Translations under genes and position numbers: made by a program
Origin: Phocaeicola_A sp963643925
GTDB taxonomy: Bacteria > Bacteroidota > Bacteroidia > Bacteroidales > Bacteroidaceae
Direction of reading: 5' to 3'
Length of the DNA stretch: 64,000 nucleotides
NCBI GenBank assembly: GCA_963643925.1
Contig: CAVINS010000002.1
Location: 1 to 64,000, forward strand
The notes under the pieces: model-generated
The model's database searches: none
Seen by the model: only the letters and a program-made list of their open reading frames with translations
Told to the model about the DNA's origin: nothing
Shown here: piece by piece, positions 1-8,435 of the stretch
Position numbering within the stretch: the stretch's first letter is position 1
Layout of the letters: each line of letters begins with the position of its first letter

Positions 1-46
1 TGAAAGTCTGTATCCCTACCGGGTATTTGTTCACTATCGTTGTCAT
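1..46 (-). CDS. 5' end of a DUF1703-type AAA ATPase gene (partial)
   Basis: The reverse strand starts ATG at 46 and encodes MTTIVNKYPVGIQTF before leaving the window. This opening (KYPVGIQTF) is typical of the Bacteroidota proteins that join an AAA-ATPase-like domain to a PD-(D/E)XK nuclease-like DUF1703 domain. Only 15 residues are visible, so the call rests on one motif plus its similarity to the start of the remnant at 55667, which reads MKLYPIGIQTF. The cellular role of this family is not established. Confidence 0.55.
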   Translation of the reverse strand, partial: MTTIVNKYPVGIQTF

Positions 47-455
47 CGTCTCGCTCCTTTATAGTTTCACGCGGCTAAGTTACGTAATATTTTACGAAAG
101 ATGAAATTGTTGGTGGGTAGATTCTTCTTTATCGTTGCCGCTCCTTTCGGTGGCGATTGCCTTGGATGCTTTATCGGCGTGAGTGATCGGGGTCGGAGGA
201 ACCTACCTTATATAAATGTATAACTTGACGAGGAGAAGTGAGGTGCGCCGCTGCGCTACTTGGTCGTTACCTATTTATGATAAGGTGTACTTTTTATGGA
301 CATTTATCCCTTTTGTATTATCTTTGCACAGGACTTGGACGGATGTGGCGACGCGGAGGTCGGTCTCGTAGTTCGTGAGGGGAGCCGACGGACCCCGCTC
401 CGCTCGTGAACAGATAATTAAAAAGAACCAGGGGTCTGCCTTAAATACTATACAA
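47..455. other. Intergenic region between divergent genes
   Basis: No convincing gene is present. It holds a TATCTTTG box at 319-326 for the gene starting at 456, and two AT-rich stretches (TACCTTATATA at 204-214 and a related one on the other strand near 276-290) that resemble a short motif recurring elsewhere in the window. An in-frame ATG at 375 exists but lacks a signal peptide and was not chosen as a start. Confidence 0.6.
319..326 (+). promoter_or_regulatory. Bacteroidota-type -7 box TATCTTTG
   Basis: It matches the family consensus TAnnTTTG. The predicted transcript would have a leader of about 120 nt before the ATG at 456. No clear -33 TTTG is seen at the ideal distance. Confidence 0.5.
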
Positions 456-2252
456 ATGAAACAGAAAACACTTGCTTACGCAATGGTAGTGGCCGGATGC
501 CTCTCTGTCCCCGCTTGCTCGGTGCAGAAGGAGAGCAGATATGCCAACCTGAAGCAGGACACGCTTTGGGTGGAGGCGGCAGGCTTCCAACCCGGACAAG
601 AGATGGTGGCGTTTGGCGACTCTGCCAATGCAATCCGCTTCATGCTGCAGGAACGCGACCGTCTACCCTTTAACCAGACGGCAGTGAAACAGACCACGGA
701 ACAGGCCACGTTGGGACCCTCGGCGGACAAGCCTTACTTTACGGTACGCTTCGCCATTCCTATCCCTCCGGCTTACACGCCCAAAGAGACGGCAGCTCTG
801 ACAGGCATCGACTGGGGCGTCTACACCCACAGCCACTCACCCGGATTCGAGATTATGCCCAACGGCGACGCATTGGCCATCTACTTCAGTACCCCCGCAG
901 GCCTCAGCGAGAACGATACCGCGACCACCTTCATTCAGGCGCGCCTGCGCCATGGGTCCGAGGACTGGGACATGCCCGAACTCTTCTTCTCCACGAAAGG
1001 TGCCAACGACCAGTCTGCCCTGCTGTGGAACGACAACGGCAAGATATGGTTCTTCGGCGGGGGCCGCAGCATCTCCGACTATGTGCCCTTCCGCATAGCC
1101 ACATCCACGGACAATGGCGCTACCTGGACCTTCAGCGTGCCACAGCTCGACAGCATCGCACGGGACTATACCGCGCAACCTGTCTCCAACGCCTTCCGCG
1201 ACCCGCAAGGGAACATCTACATGGCTATGGATGGCAAGGAGAGTACCAGTCTGCTGTGGCGCAGCACCGACGAGGGCGTCACTTGGCACGACATGGGCGG
1301 ACGCACCGGCGGACGCCACTCTACCATCGTTCCGCTGGACGACAAAGGCACACTGCTCTCCCTTGGCGGCAAGAACGCCAACGTGGACGGATGGACTCCG
1401 CAGAACATCTCGCACGACTGGGGCGCTACGTGGGAGGCCTCTACGGCTTCGGCCTTCCCCGCCTTGGGTAATGTGCAGCGTCCCTGCCTCATCCGTCTGG
1501 CCTCGGGCAACTTGCTCTTCGTGAGCGATTCGTATATGCACAAGAAGAAGATTGCTCCGCCCACAGGGTGGCAGTATGGCAACGACTGCTTCGCCGCCCT
1601 GTCCAGCGACAATGGCAAGACGTGGCACATCAAACCGCTGTCCGTGCAGTTGCCACAGCACCACCGTCCGCCGTACGGATCGTTGGGCTACACCACCGTG
1701 CGTCAGGCTCCCAATGGGGTGATACATCTGCTCACCACCTCCAACTACCCGCCCATCCACTATGAGTTCAACGAGGCGTGGCTGCTCTCCGACGCGGGCG
1801 ACATCGCTCCCGAGACAGATGGCGGCGAGGTGAAGAGTTACACAGAGATGTACGACAAGAAGACAGTGAAGAGTAAATGGAGCGCGCGCATCTGCCCGAA
1901 CGGCCGCTACCTGCTCCATGGCGAGCTGTGCGACTATTACCCGAACGGCAAGCTGCAGCACCAGGTGAACTACATGAACGGCCGCAAGTCCGGCACAGAG
2001 ACCTTCTGGGCCGAGGACGGCACGGTGAAGTGGACTTGGGAGCGCGACCTCACCACCAACACCGGTGTGTGGACACAATACTGGCCCAACGGACAGAAGA
2101 AGGTGGAGTCGCACTGGAACCTTCGTCCCGAGGCACGCGACCTGAAGCGCCCCTTCTACGGCTACGTGGCCGAAGGCACCTCCACCCACTGGGACGCGGA
2201 CGGCAACCAGCTGCACGTCTACACCTTCCATAATGGCCTCCTCGAGGAGTAA
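456..2252 (+). CDS. BNR/Asp-box propeller lipoprotein with C-terminal MORN repeats (sialidase-like)
   Basis: A 598-residue secreted protein. The start at 456 gives a lipoprotein signal (MKQKTLAYAMVVAGCLSVPAC, cysteine at 21); the longer frame from 375 would bury it. Four Asp-box motifs (STDNGATW, STDEGVTW, SHDWGATW, SSDNGKTW, roughly residues 216, 270, 318 and 383) show a sialidase-type beta-propeller. After residue 480 come repeats such as HGELCDYYPNG and GVWTQYWPNGQKK, the MORN/YwqK type. I could not identify the sialidase arginine triad, so it may be a different propeller hydrolase or lyase, or a glycan-binding protein. A strong hairpin at 2273-2326 ends the unit, which appears monocistronic. 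The propeller assignment is firm; enzymatic activity is not. Confidence 0.75.
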   Translation: MKQKTLAYAMVVAGCLSVPACSVQKESRYANLKQDTLWVEAAGFQPGQEMVAFGDSANAIRFMLQERDRLPFNQTAVKQTTEQATLGPSADKPYFTVRFAIPIPPAYTPKETAALTGIDWGVYTHSHSPGFEIMPNGDALAIYFSTPAGLSENDTATTFIQARLRHGSEDWDMPELFFSTKGANDQSALLWNDNGKIWFFGGGRSISDYVPFRIATSTDNGATWTFSVPQLDSIARDYTAQPVSNAFRDPQGNIYMAMDGKESTSLLWRSTDEGVTWHDMGGRTGGRHSTIVPLDDKGTLLSLGGKNANVDGWTPQNISHDWGATWEASTASAFPALGNVQRPCLIRLASGNLLFVSDSYMHKKKIAPPTGWQYGNDCFAALSSDNGKTWHIKPLSVQLPQHHRPPYGSLGYTTVRQAPNGVIHLLTTSNYPPIHYEFNEAWLLSDAGDIAPETDGGEVKSYTEMYDKKTVKSKWSARICPNGRYLLHGELCDYYPNGKLQHQVNYMNGRKSGTETFWAEDGTVKWTWERDLTTNTGVWTQYWPNGQKKVESHWNLRPEARDLKRPFYGYVAEGTSTHWDADGNQLHVYTFHNGLLEE

Positions 2253-2272
2253 GCTCCAGTAGAGATATAAAA

Positions 2273-2326
2273 GAGAGAATCCTGATCGGCCCCCCAATGA
2301 TGCGAGTCACCGATTAGGATTCTCTC
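2273..2326 (+). terminator. Strong hairpin terminator after the propeller gene
   Basis: A 17-bp stem (GAGAGAATCCTGATCGG against CCGATTAGGATTCTCTC, one G-T pair) with a 20-nt loop, followed by CTTTATAT. It lies about 20 bp past the stop codon. Confidence 0.8.
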
Positions 2327-2430
2327 CTTTATATATAATAAGGTATATATTGTATGGCTCCCTGCAACCGATTGTTCGAACATCAGTCTCTCAAATGTTA
2401 TATAATAAGCCATCCATCGTATGGCCAAAA

Positions 2431-2508
2431 ACAATTAGATTGTTTTGGCCTATACAATCGATTGTGTGAGCCAAAACAATCGATTGTATAGGGCGATGCG
2501 AACGATAG
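2431..2508. repeat. Array of 22-bp units built on palindrome ACAATCGATTGT
   Basis: Exact ACAATCGATTGT palindromes start at 2454 and 2476, 22 bp apart, with a variant (ACAATTAGATTGT) at 2431 and a degenerate unit at about 2498. The linkers are 10 bp and carry GGC or GCC in the middle. Units 2 and 3 together make a perfect 17-bp inverted repeat (2449-2465 and 2476-2492). A second array with the same phase is at 55522-55599. The unit resembles a dispersed, structured repeat; its role is unknown. Confidence 0.8.
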
Positions 2509-2571
2509 TGCTTGGGGAGGGGAATGAATGGCCCCTGCAGGCGGCATTCGCCCGCAACGGCAGGCGGCACC

Positions 2572-2775
2572 CTACCAATCACCGAAGCCGAAGGTGAGGG
2601 CCAGGCTGAACTGGAAGAAGGTGATGTCGTTGTCGAACCAGTTGTGGTTCTTGTGGTCGTCGTAGTCGGGGTTGGGATTATAGAGTCGGCCATCGGGGTT
2701 GACAAACCAGTTGGCGGTCAGCATGTCGATGCGTTTCACGCTGAAGCAGCGTTTTCTCATATCCCTCAATCTCAT
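2572..2775 (-). pseudogene. Short fragment resembling the end of an outer-membrane beta-barrel protein
   Basis: The reverse strand encodes about 67 residues from MRLRDMRKRC, ending in FFQFSLALTFGFGDW. Alternating hydrophobic residues with a C-terminal aromatic are typical of the last strand of an outer-membrane barrel. There is no signal peptide and no upstream barrel: the SLC13 permease ends just before it. It is either a leftover 3' end of a lost gene or an unrelated small protein. The overlapping plus-strand frame is less convincing because of its valine-rich low-complexity content. Confidence 0.35.
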
Positions 2776-2820
2776 ATCGTTTAGTTGTTTCCCCCCTTCA
2801 TGGGTTCCCACCTACGGGCA

Positions 2821-4620
2821 TTATAAGTCGTAGAGCCACGAGACGACGGTGACGCTCACTACCAGGGTCACCAGCTTCATCAGGATGCCGATGGCCAGAT
2901 AGTCGTGCGGGTGGTAACCTCCCTCGCTGTAGACCAGCCGGTTGCTGGGCGTGCCGATGGAGGTGGCGAAGCAGGACGAGGCAGACATCATCAGGGCGAT
3001 GATGAACGGCACGGCATCTTGGCCGAGCATTAGGGCCGTAGTGAGTGCTATTGGATAGAAGATGGCGGCCACGGCCGTGTCGGTGATGAACTCCGTGGCG
3101 ATGCTGGCCAACACACAGACGCAGACGAGGGCCGCTACGGGGTTCCATCCGCTGATGGTGATAATCTCTTTTGACAGCAGGTAGGCGATGCCAGAGTGTT
3201 GCACGGCCACCGCGATGGCTATGGAACTGGCGAATATCATGACGATGTTCCAGTTGATGGAGTGCCAAGCCTGGGTGGTGGTGCAGCAGTAGGTGACCAT
3301 CATGGCCACGGCGGCCAACATGGCCGACTGCAGCAGCGTCATCACGCCGAGGTGTTGCAGCAGAATCATCGCCACCACGATGAGGAACGCCACCAGTGTG
3401 CGTGCGCTATACTTGGGCGAGTAGATTGAGTCCACGAAGACGAGGTCTTTGGCGGCGGTCTTCTCCAACACACGCTTCTGGTCGGGGTTGCCCTCGAAGA
3501 GCAGCACGTCCTGGAAACTTACCTTCACGTCATAGGGATTCTCGTCGAGCAGTTCGCCCTCGCGCACCACGGCCAGCAGCACAGCGTTGTGGTTCGTCTC
3601 GAAGTCGCAGTTGCTCATGGAATAGCCTCCCAACAGACTGTCGTGCTGCAGCGAGGCGGTGTAGAACTGACGCTTCATGGTCGGTTCGTTCACACTGAAG
3701 ATGGGCTCTGCCATGGTCAGCTCGTGCGCCTTCCTCAGCTGCATGAGCTCGTCCGCCCGTCCGGCGTAGATCAGGCGGTCGCCTTTCTCTATCGTCTCAT
3801 CGGACAGTACCGGACAAATCACCTTTTTGCCGTCGCGCACAATCTCGGCCAACCGTCCGCCTTCGACAATCAGCAGTCTCGCCTCTTCCACGGTCTTGCC
3901 CACCAGACAGCTATCCTCCGGCACCAGAAACTCTACGGTATACTCGTGCACCTCCTCGAAAATCTCCTGGGGCGTGCGTCGGTCGGGTAGCAGACGCCGT
4001 GACAGGATGAGGAACACTATGCCGACCGCCGCACAACAGATGCCGGGGATGAACGGCGCGAAGAAATCCAACTGGATGCTCAGGTCGTGACGCACCATGC
4101 TGGTGAGCAGGATGTTGGGCGGGGTACCGATGATGGTGCAGACACCACCCAGACTGGCCGCGTAGCTCAGCGGCAGCAGCATCTTCGAGGGTGCCAGCTT
4201 GAGCGACCGCGCCCAGGCCTTGATCTTCTTCATGAACACCATGGTGACGACGGAGTTGAATATGATGGTGCTGCACAGCGCCGCCGGTACCATCATGCGG
4301 AACAGTGCCGAGGAATATTGCCGGGGCTTGCCCAGTGTCTTGTCGATCACCCAGTTGAGCACACCGGTGTGGATGAGGCCGGCCATCACTACGTAGAGCA
4401 CACCTACCGTCACCACCGCGATGGTGGAGAAGCTGGAGAAAGCCTCCTTCTCTTTGAGCGCCCCTGTGATGTAGAGGCTCGCCATTGTGCCGAAATAGAC
4501 GAACTCCGAAGGAATCTTGGTCTTCAGCAGGAGGATGAACATAACAATCAGAATGGCAAGTGTAATCCATGCCTCTGTCTTCAGCGAGGAGAGAAAGGAA
4601 GTCAGTACGATAAAATCCAT
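2821..4620 (-). CDS. SLC13-family permease with two RCK_C (TrkA-C) domains
   Basis: A 599-residue inner-membrane carrier of the divalent anion/sodium symporter type. N-terminal helices run from about residue 15 to 220 and carry the IIGTPPNILLTSM motif typical of the superfamily. A cytosolic pair of RCK_C-like domains (about 225-400) follows, starting EYTVEFLVPEDSCLVGKTVEEA. The C-terminal half (about 405-599) repeats the helix bundle and includes SIGTPSNRLVYSEGGY. The substrate is not readable; sulfate, dicarboxylates and citrate are possible for the family. It has its own promoter (4664-4671) and is a tandem paralogue of the next gene, sharing length, domain order and promoter. Confidence 0.85.
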   Translation of the reverse strand: MDFIVLTSFLSSLKTEAWITLAILIVMFILLLKTKIPSEFVYFGTMASLYITGALKEKEAFSSFSTIAVVTVGVLYVVMAGLIHTGVLNWVIDKTLGKPRQYSSALFRMMVPAALCSTIIFNSVVTMVFMKKIKAWARSLKLAPSKMLLPLSYAASLGGVCTIIGTPPNILLTSMVRHDLSIQLDFFAPFIPGICCAAVGIVFLILSRRLLPDRRTPQEIFEEVHEYTVEFLVPEDSCLVGKTVEEARLLIVEGGRLAEIVRDGKKVICPVLSDETIEKGDRLIYAGRADELMQLRKAHELTMAEPIFSVNEPTMKRQFYTASLQHDSLLGGYSMSNCDFETNHNAVLLAVVREGELLDENPYDVKVSFQDVLLFEGNPDQKRVLEKTAAKDLVFVDSIYSPKYSARTLVAFLIVVAMILLQHLGVMTLLQSAMLAAVAMMVTYCCTTTQAWHSINWNIVMIFASSIAIAVAVQHSGIAYLLSKEIITISGWNPVAALVCVCVLASIATEFITDTAVAAIFYPIALTTALMLGQDAVPFIIALMMSASSCFATSIGTPSNRLVYSEGGYHPHDYLAIGILMKLVTLVVSVTVVSWLYDL

Positions 4621-4663
4621 AACTTATGTGTGTGTGGTTTGTAGTTGTGGCCATTCGCCCTTG

Positions 4664-4671
4664 CAAATATA
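4664..4671 (-). promoter_or_regulatory. -7 box TATATTTG for the first SLC13 permease
   Basis: On the reverse strand the box lies about 44 nt before the ATG at 4620. The surrounding GCAAATATAGGACATTTATT is nearly the same as that in front of the paralogue (6625 onward), so the promoter was duplicated with the gene. Confidence 0.65.
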
Positions 4672-4713
4672 GGACATTTATTTGAGGCCGCTGGCCTTTG
4701 GCCTCTCTATTTT

Positions 4714-4745
4714 CCCAGTCAGGAAAATATTTTTTCCTGACTGGG
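4714..4745 (-). terminator. Hairpin between the two SLC13 genes
   Basis: A perfect 14-bp stem (CCCAGTCAGGAAAA against TTTTCCTGACTGGG) with a 4-nt loop sits about 40 bp beyond the stop of the upstream permease and before the next promoter. A second small GC hairpin (GAGGCC...GGCCTC) lies at 4684-4705. Confidence 0.7.
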
Positions 4746-4786
4746 GAGATGAATTTCTCTAGTCAGCGAGGAATGTCGGCATTGCC

Positions 4787-6577
4787 TTAGAGACCGAAGA
4801 AGACGACGACCATAGTCACTTCCACGGCCAGCACCACCATCTTCATCAGTATGCCGACGGGCAGATAGTCGAGCGGCCGGTAGCCTCCCTCGCCGTAGAT
4901 CAACCGGTTGCTGGGCGAGCTGAGGGGCGAGACGAAGTTCGTCGAGCAGGCTATCATCAGTGCGATGACGAAGGGTAGGAAGCTCACGTTCAGCGACAGC
5001 GCCGTGGACATGGCCACCGGATAGAAGAGGGCCGCGACGAGTGTGCTGGCGGCGAACTCCGTGGCGATGCTCGCCAGCAGGCAGAGGCAGACGAGGCACC
5101 CTATGGGGTTAGCGTCGCACAGGCCGACAATCCATTTTGTCAATACGTAAGAGATGGCCGTCTTCTGCATGGCGAACGCGAACGCCACCGAGCTGGCGAA
5201 AATCAATATCGTGTTCCAGTTGAACGAATACCACGCCTGGGTGGTGGTGCAGCAGCGGGTTATCAGCATCAGCACCGCCGCCAGGAACGCGGCTTGCAAC
5301 AGTATCATGGCGCCGAACTGCTCCAGCGTCACCATCATCGCCACGACGCCTATGGCCAGGGCGATGCGGAAGGTCTTCTTGGGCTTTTCATGCTCCTCCA
5401 GGAAAACGAGGTCCTTCGAAGCGGTCTTCTCCAGCACACGCTTGCGTGTAGGCGAGCCTTCCAGAAGCAACACGTCCTGGTGGGTGAGCTTTATCTTGTA
5501 GGGGTTCTCGTCCACCAGCTCGCCCTCGCGCACGACGGCCACCAGCACGGCGTTCTGCACTTCCTCGAAGTCGCACGACTCCATGCTCTCTCCCACGAGC
5601 AGACTGTCGTGTTGCAGCGAGGCCATGTAGAACTGGTGCTCCTGACTCTTGTCGGTGGCACTGAGGACAGGTTGTGCCAGGGTCAGCTCGTGGTGGTTGC
5701 GGATGTCCATGATGACGTCCGCCTGTCCCGCATAGATGAGTCGGTCGCCCACGTGTATGGTCTCGTCGGTCGACACCGGACAGATGATTTCCATCTCGTC
5801 GCCGCGCATAATCTCTATCAACCGGCCGCCCTTGACGAACAGCACATTGGTCTCGCCGACCTTCTTGCCAACAAGGTCGCTCGTCTCCGGTACCAGGAAC
5901 TCCACTGTGTACTCGCCAATCTCCTCGAGAATGTCGCGTGCCGTGCGTCGCTCGGGCAGCAAGCGGCGTGTCAAGAGGACGACCAGAATGCCCGCTACCA
6001 CACAACAGATGCCTGGAACGAAGGGCGTGAACACATGGTTCTGCACGTCCTGGTAGTGATAGAGCAGACTGTAGATGAGGATGTTGCTGGGCGAACCTAC
6101 CATGGTGCACAAGCCTCCCAACGTGGCTGCGAAGCTCAGCGGCAACAGCAGTTTGGAGGGAGTCAGCGAGAGCGACCCACCCCATCCCTTTATCTTCTTC
6201 ATGATGGTGGTGGTGGCCACCGAGTCGAACACGAAGGCACTGCACATGGCCGCCGTCAGCATCATGCGGACGAGTGCCGTCGTGTACCTCTTGGGCTTGC
6301 CCAGCGTCTTGTCGATAATCCAACTGAGCGCTCCGCTATGGACCACGCCCGACATCACGATGCAGAGCGTGGCCAGCGTCACCACGGAGATGGCGGTGAA
6401 GCTGGAGAAGGTCTTCCGGGCATCGAGCACGCCTGTGATGAAGAGACAAGCCATCGCCCCCAGGTAGATGAACTCGGCTTGGATCTTGGTCTTTGCCAAC
6501 ATGATGAACATGATTACCAGAATGGCAATCGTCAGCCAGGCGTCCGCCTTCAGATGAGTCAAGAGGGAAAAGTCCAT
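4787..6577 (-). CDS. SLC13-family permease with two RCK_C domains (paralogue)
   Basis: A 596-residue paralogue of the gene at 2821-4620 with the same layout: N-terminal helices with a MVGSPSNILIYSL motif, paired RCK_C-like domains (about 225-395, EYTVEFLVPETSDLVGKKVGET), then C-terminal helices with LSSPSNRLIYGEGGY. The two differ in the motif preceding the asparagine-asparagine-like loop (GTPPN versus GSPSN), so substrate range may have diverged. It is transcribed from a box at 6626-6633, divergent from the GH51 pair. A sodium-coupled anion carrier is inferred from the family only. Confidence 0.85.
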   Translation of the reverse strand: MDFSLLTHLKADAWLTIAILVIMFIMLAKTKIQAEFIYLGAMACLFITGVLDARKTFSSFTAISVVTLATLCIVMSGVVHSGALSWIIDKTLGKPKRYTTALVRMMLTAAMCSAFVFDSVATTTIMKKIKGWGGSLSLTPSKLLLPLSFAATLGGLCTMVGSPSNILIYSLLYHYQDVQNHVFTPFVPGICCVVAGILVVLLTRRLLPERRTARDILEEIGEYTVEFLVPETSDLVGKKVGETNVLFVKGGRLIEIMRGDEMEIICPVSTDETIHVGDRLIYAGQADVIMDIRNHHELTLAQPVLSATDKSQEHQFYMASLQHDSLLVGESMESCDFEEVQNAVLVAVVREGELVDENPYKIKLTHQDVLLLEGSPTRKRVLEKTASKDLVFLEEHEKPKKTFRIALAIGVVAMMVTLEQFGAMILLQAAFLAAVLMLITRCCTTTQAWYSFNWNTILIFASSVAFAFAMQKTAISYVLTKWIVGLCDANPIGCLVCLCLLASIATEFAASTLVAALFYPVAMSTALSLNVSFLPFVIALMIACSTNFVSPLSSPSNRLIYGEGGYRPLDYLPVGILMKMVVLAVEVTMVVVFFGL

Positions 6578-6625
6578 ACCGTATGTGTCAGATTAGAGTT
6601 GTTATCTTTAAATTCTTTTGTTCCG

Positions 6626-6633
6626 CAAATATA
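6626..6633 (-). promoter_or_regulatory. -7 box TATATTTG for the second SLC13 permease
   Basis: The reverse-strand TATATTTG is about 49 nt before the ATG at 6577, in a sequence context nearly matching the paralogue's promoter. Confidence 0.65.
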
Positions 6634-6802
6634 GAACATTTATTTTATGTTCGCTCCATTTGGACCATTATTTTGTAACTTTGTTAAGTGGAAATGCCAA
6701 AACCGAGGGTAGAAGTGTAACTCGTACAACAATCACGCCGACGAGGGGAAGAATTGTCGGTAAATTAGTGGCGCGGATGCGGGCGGATTCAAAAAGAAAC
6801 AT

Positions 6803-6810
6803 TATATTTG
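6803..6810 (+). promoter_or_regulatory. -7 box TATATTTG for the GH51 operon
   Basis: It matches TAnnTTTG and lies 66 nt before the ATG at 6876. A weaker TAACTTTG is at 6676-6683. The sequence between the divergent genes (6634-6802) holds no gene that I can see. Confidence 0.6.
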
Positions 6811-6875
6811 CCCACGTCATTATCCATCGAACGGATAGGTACTAGACATCAGTTTCAATTTAAACCATTAAAGAC

Positions 6876-8429
6876 ATGAACAACATCAAGAACACAATTC
6901 TTGTGGCGGGCGCTTTCGCCCTGACAACCCTTTCGGCTTACTCCCAACAGGAGTCCGAGATCCGCATTCATCCCCAGCAAGGGAAGAACATCATCAACAA
7001 GAACATCTACGGCCAGTTTGCCGAACACCTCGGCACCTGCATCTACGGCGGCCTCTGGGTGGGCGAGGACTCGAGCATCCCCAACACCAATGGCTACCGC
7101 AACGATGTGGTGAAGGCTCTGAAGGACCTGAAGGTGCCCGTGCTCCGTTGGCCCGGCGGCTGCTTTGCCGACGAATATCATTGGATGGACGGCATCGGTC
7201 CGCGCGAGAAGCGCGCCAAGATGGTGAACAACAACTGGGGCGGTACGGTGGAAGACAACAGCTTCGGTACCCACGAGTTCCTCAATCTGTGCGAACTGCT
7301 GGGTTGCGAGCCTTACATTAGCGGCAACGTGGGCAGCGGCTCGGTGGAAGAGCTTGCCAAGTGGGTGGAGTACATGACCTCCGACGCCGAAAGCCCGATG
7401 ACCGACCTGCGTAAGAAGAACGGCCGCGAGAAGGCATGGAAGGTGAAATACCTCGGTGTGGGCAACGAGAGCTGGGGATGCGGCGGAAGCATGCGTCCCG
7501 AGTACTACTCCGACCTCTATCGCCGCTACTCCACCTACTGCCGCAACTTCACCGGCAACCATCTCTACAAGATTGCCAGCGGTGCCAGCGACTACGACTA
7601 CAACTGGACCGAGGTGCTGATGAAGAACGTAGGTCACCGCATGAACGGCCTCTCCTTACATTATTATACATGTGCCGGATGGAGCGGCAGCAAGGGATCG
7701 GCTACCGACTTCACTGCCGACGACTTCTACTGGACCATGGGCAAGTGCCTCGAGATAGAGCCCGTCATCAAGAAGCACATCGAGATTATGGACAAGTATG
7801 ACAAGGACAAACGCATCGGCCTGATGGTCGACGAGTGGGGCACCTGGTGGGACGAAGAGCCGGGCACCGTGCGCGGACACCTCTACCAGCAGAACACCCT
7901 GCGCGACGCCATGGTGGCTGCCCTCACACTGAACGTGTTCCACAAGTACACCGACCGCATCCAGATGGCCAACATCGCACAGATAGTGAACGTGCTGCAG
8001 TCCATGATTCTGACCAAGGACAAGGAGATGGTGCTCACACCGACCTATTACGTCTTCAAGATGTACAACGTGCACCAGGACGCTACCTACCTGCCCCTCG
8101 ACCTGCTCTGCGAGCATAAGACCGTGCGCGACAACCGCACCGTGCCGATGGTGAGCGCCTCCGCCTCACGCGACGCTCAGGGCCGCATCCACGTGTCCCT
8201 GGCCAACATCGACCTCGACGAGTCGCAGAAGGTCACCATCTCGCTGGACGACACCAAGGTGAAGTCCGTGACAGGCGAGATGATTACCGCCAACGACATC
8301 CGCGCCTTCAACTCCTTCGAGAAGAAAGACGTGGTGGTGCCCGTGGCCTTCAAGGACGCCAAGGTGAAGGATGGCAAACTCATCGTCACCCTGCCTGCCA
8401 AGTCAATCGTAACCCTGGAAATCAAATAA
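6876..8429 (+). CDS. Secreted GH51 alpha-L-arabinofuranosidase
   Basis: A 517-residue enzyme with a signal peptide (MNNIKNTILVAGAFALTTLSAYSQ). It fits family GH51, which removes terminal L-arabinofuranose from arabinan, arabinoxylan and arabinogalactan. The (beta/alpha)8 core shows VLRWPGGCFADEYHW, the acid/base glutamate in GVGNESWG (E198) and the nucleophile in MVDEWGTWW (E320); a beta-sandwich follows from about 420. The length is normal for the short GH51 type. Six bases separate it from the second GH51 gene, so they form an operon. No SusCD pair is adjacent. Confidence 0.93.
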   Translation: MNNIKNTILVAGAFALTTLSAYSQQESEIRIHPQQGKNIINKNIYGQFAEHLGTCIYGGLWVGEDSSIPNTNGYRNDVVKALKDLKVPVLRWPGGCFADEYHWMDGIGPREKRAKMVNNNWGGTVEDNSFGTHEFLNLCELLGCEPYISGNVGSGSVEELAKWVEYMTSDAESPMTDLRKKNGREKAWKVKYLGVGNESWGCGGSMRPEYYSDLYRRYSTYCRNFTGNHLYKIASGASDYDYNWTEVLMKNVGHRMNGLSLHYYTCAGWSGSKGSATDFTADDFYWTMGKCLEIEPVIKKHIEIMDKYDKDKRIGLMVDEWGTWWDEEPGTVRGHLYQQNTLRDAMVAALTLNVFHKYTDRIQMANIAQIVNVLQSMILTKDKEMVLTPTYYVFKMYNVHQDATYLPLDLLCEHKTVRDNRTVPMVSASASRDAQGRIHVSLANIDLDESQKVTISLDDTKVKSVTGEMITANDIRAFNSFEKKDVVVPVAFKDAKVKDGKLIVTLPAKSIVTLEIK

Positions 8430-8435
8430 CACGCT

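Noticed and set aside
837..2297. 486-residue reverse-strand ORF
   Set aside because: It lies wholly across the propeller gene, has low-complexity valine/glycine/histidine-rich sequence and no motif; a shadow of a GC-rich gene.
2512..2784. 90-residue forward ORF with a poly-valine run
   Set aside because: The valine run mirrors an aspartate/histidine-rich stretch of the more protein-like reverse frame; no signal or promoter supports it.
5294..6634. 446-residue forward ORF across the second SLC13 gene
   Set aside because: Histidine- and glutamine-rich, no recognisable fold, and antisense to a well-supported membrane protein.
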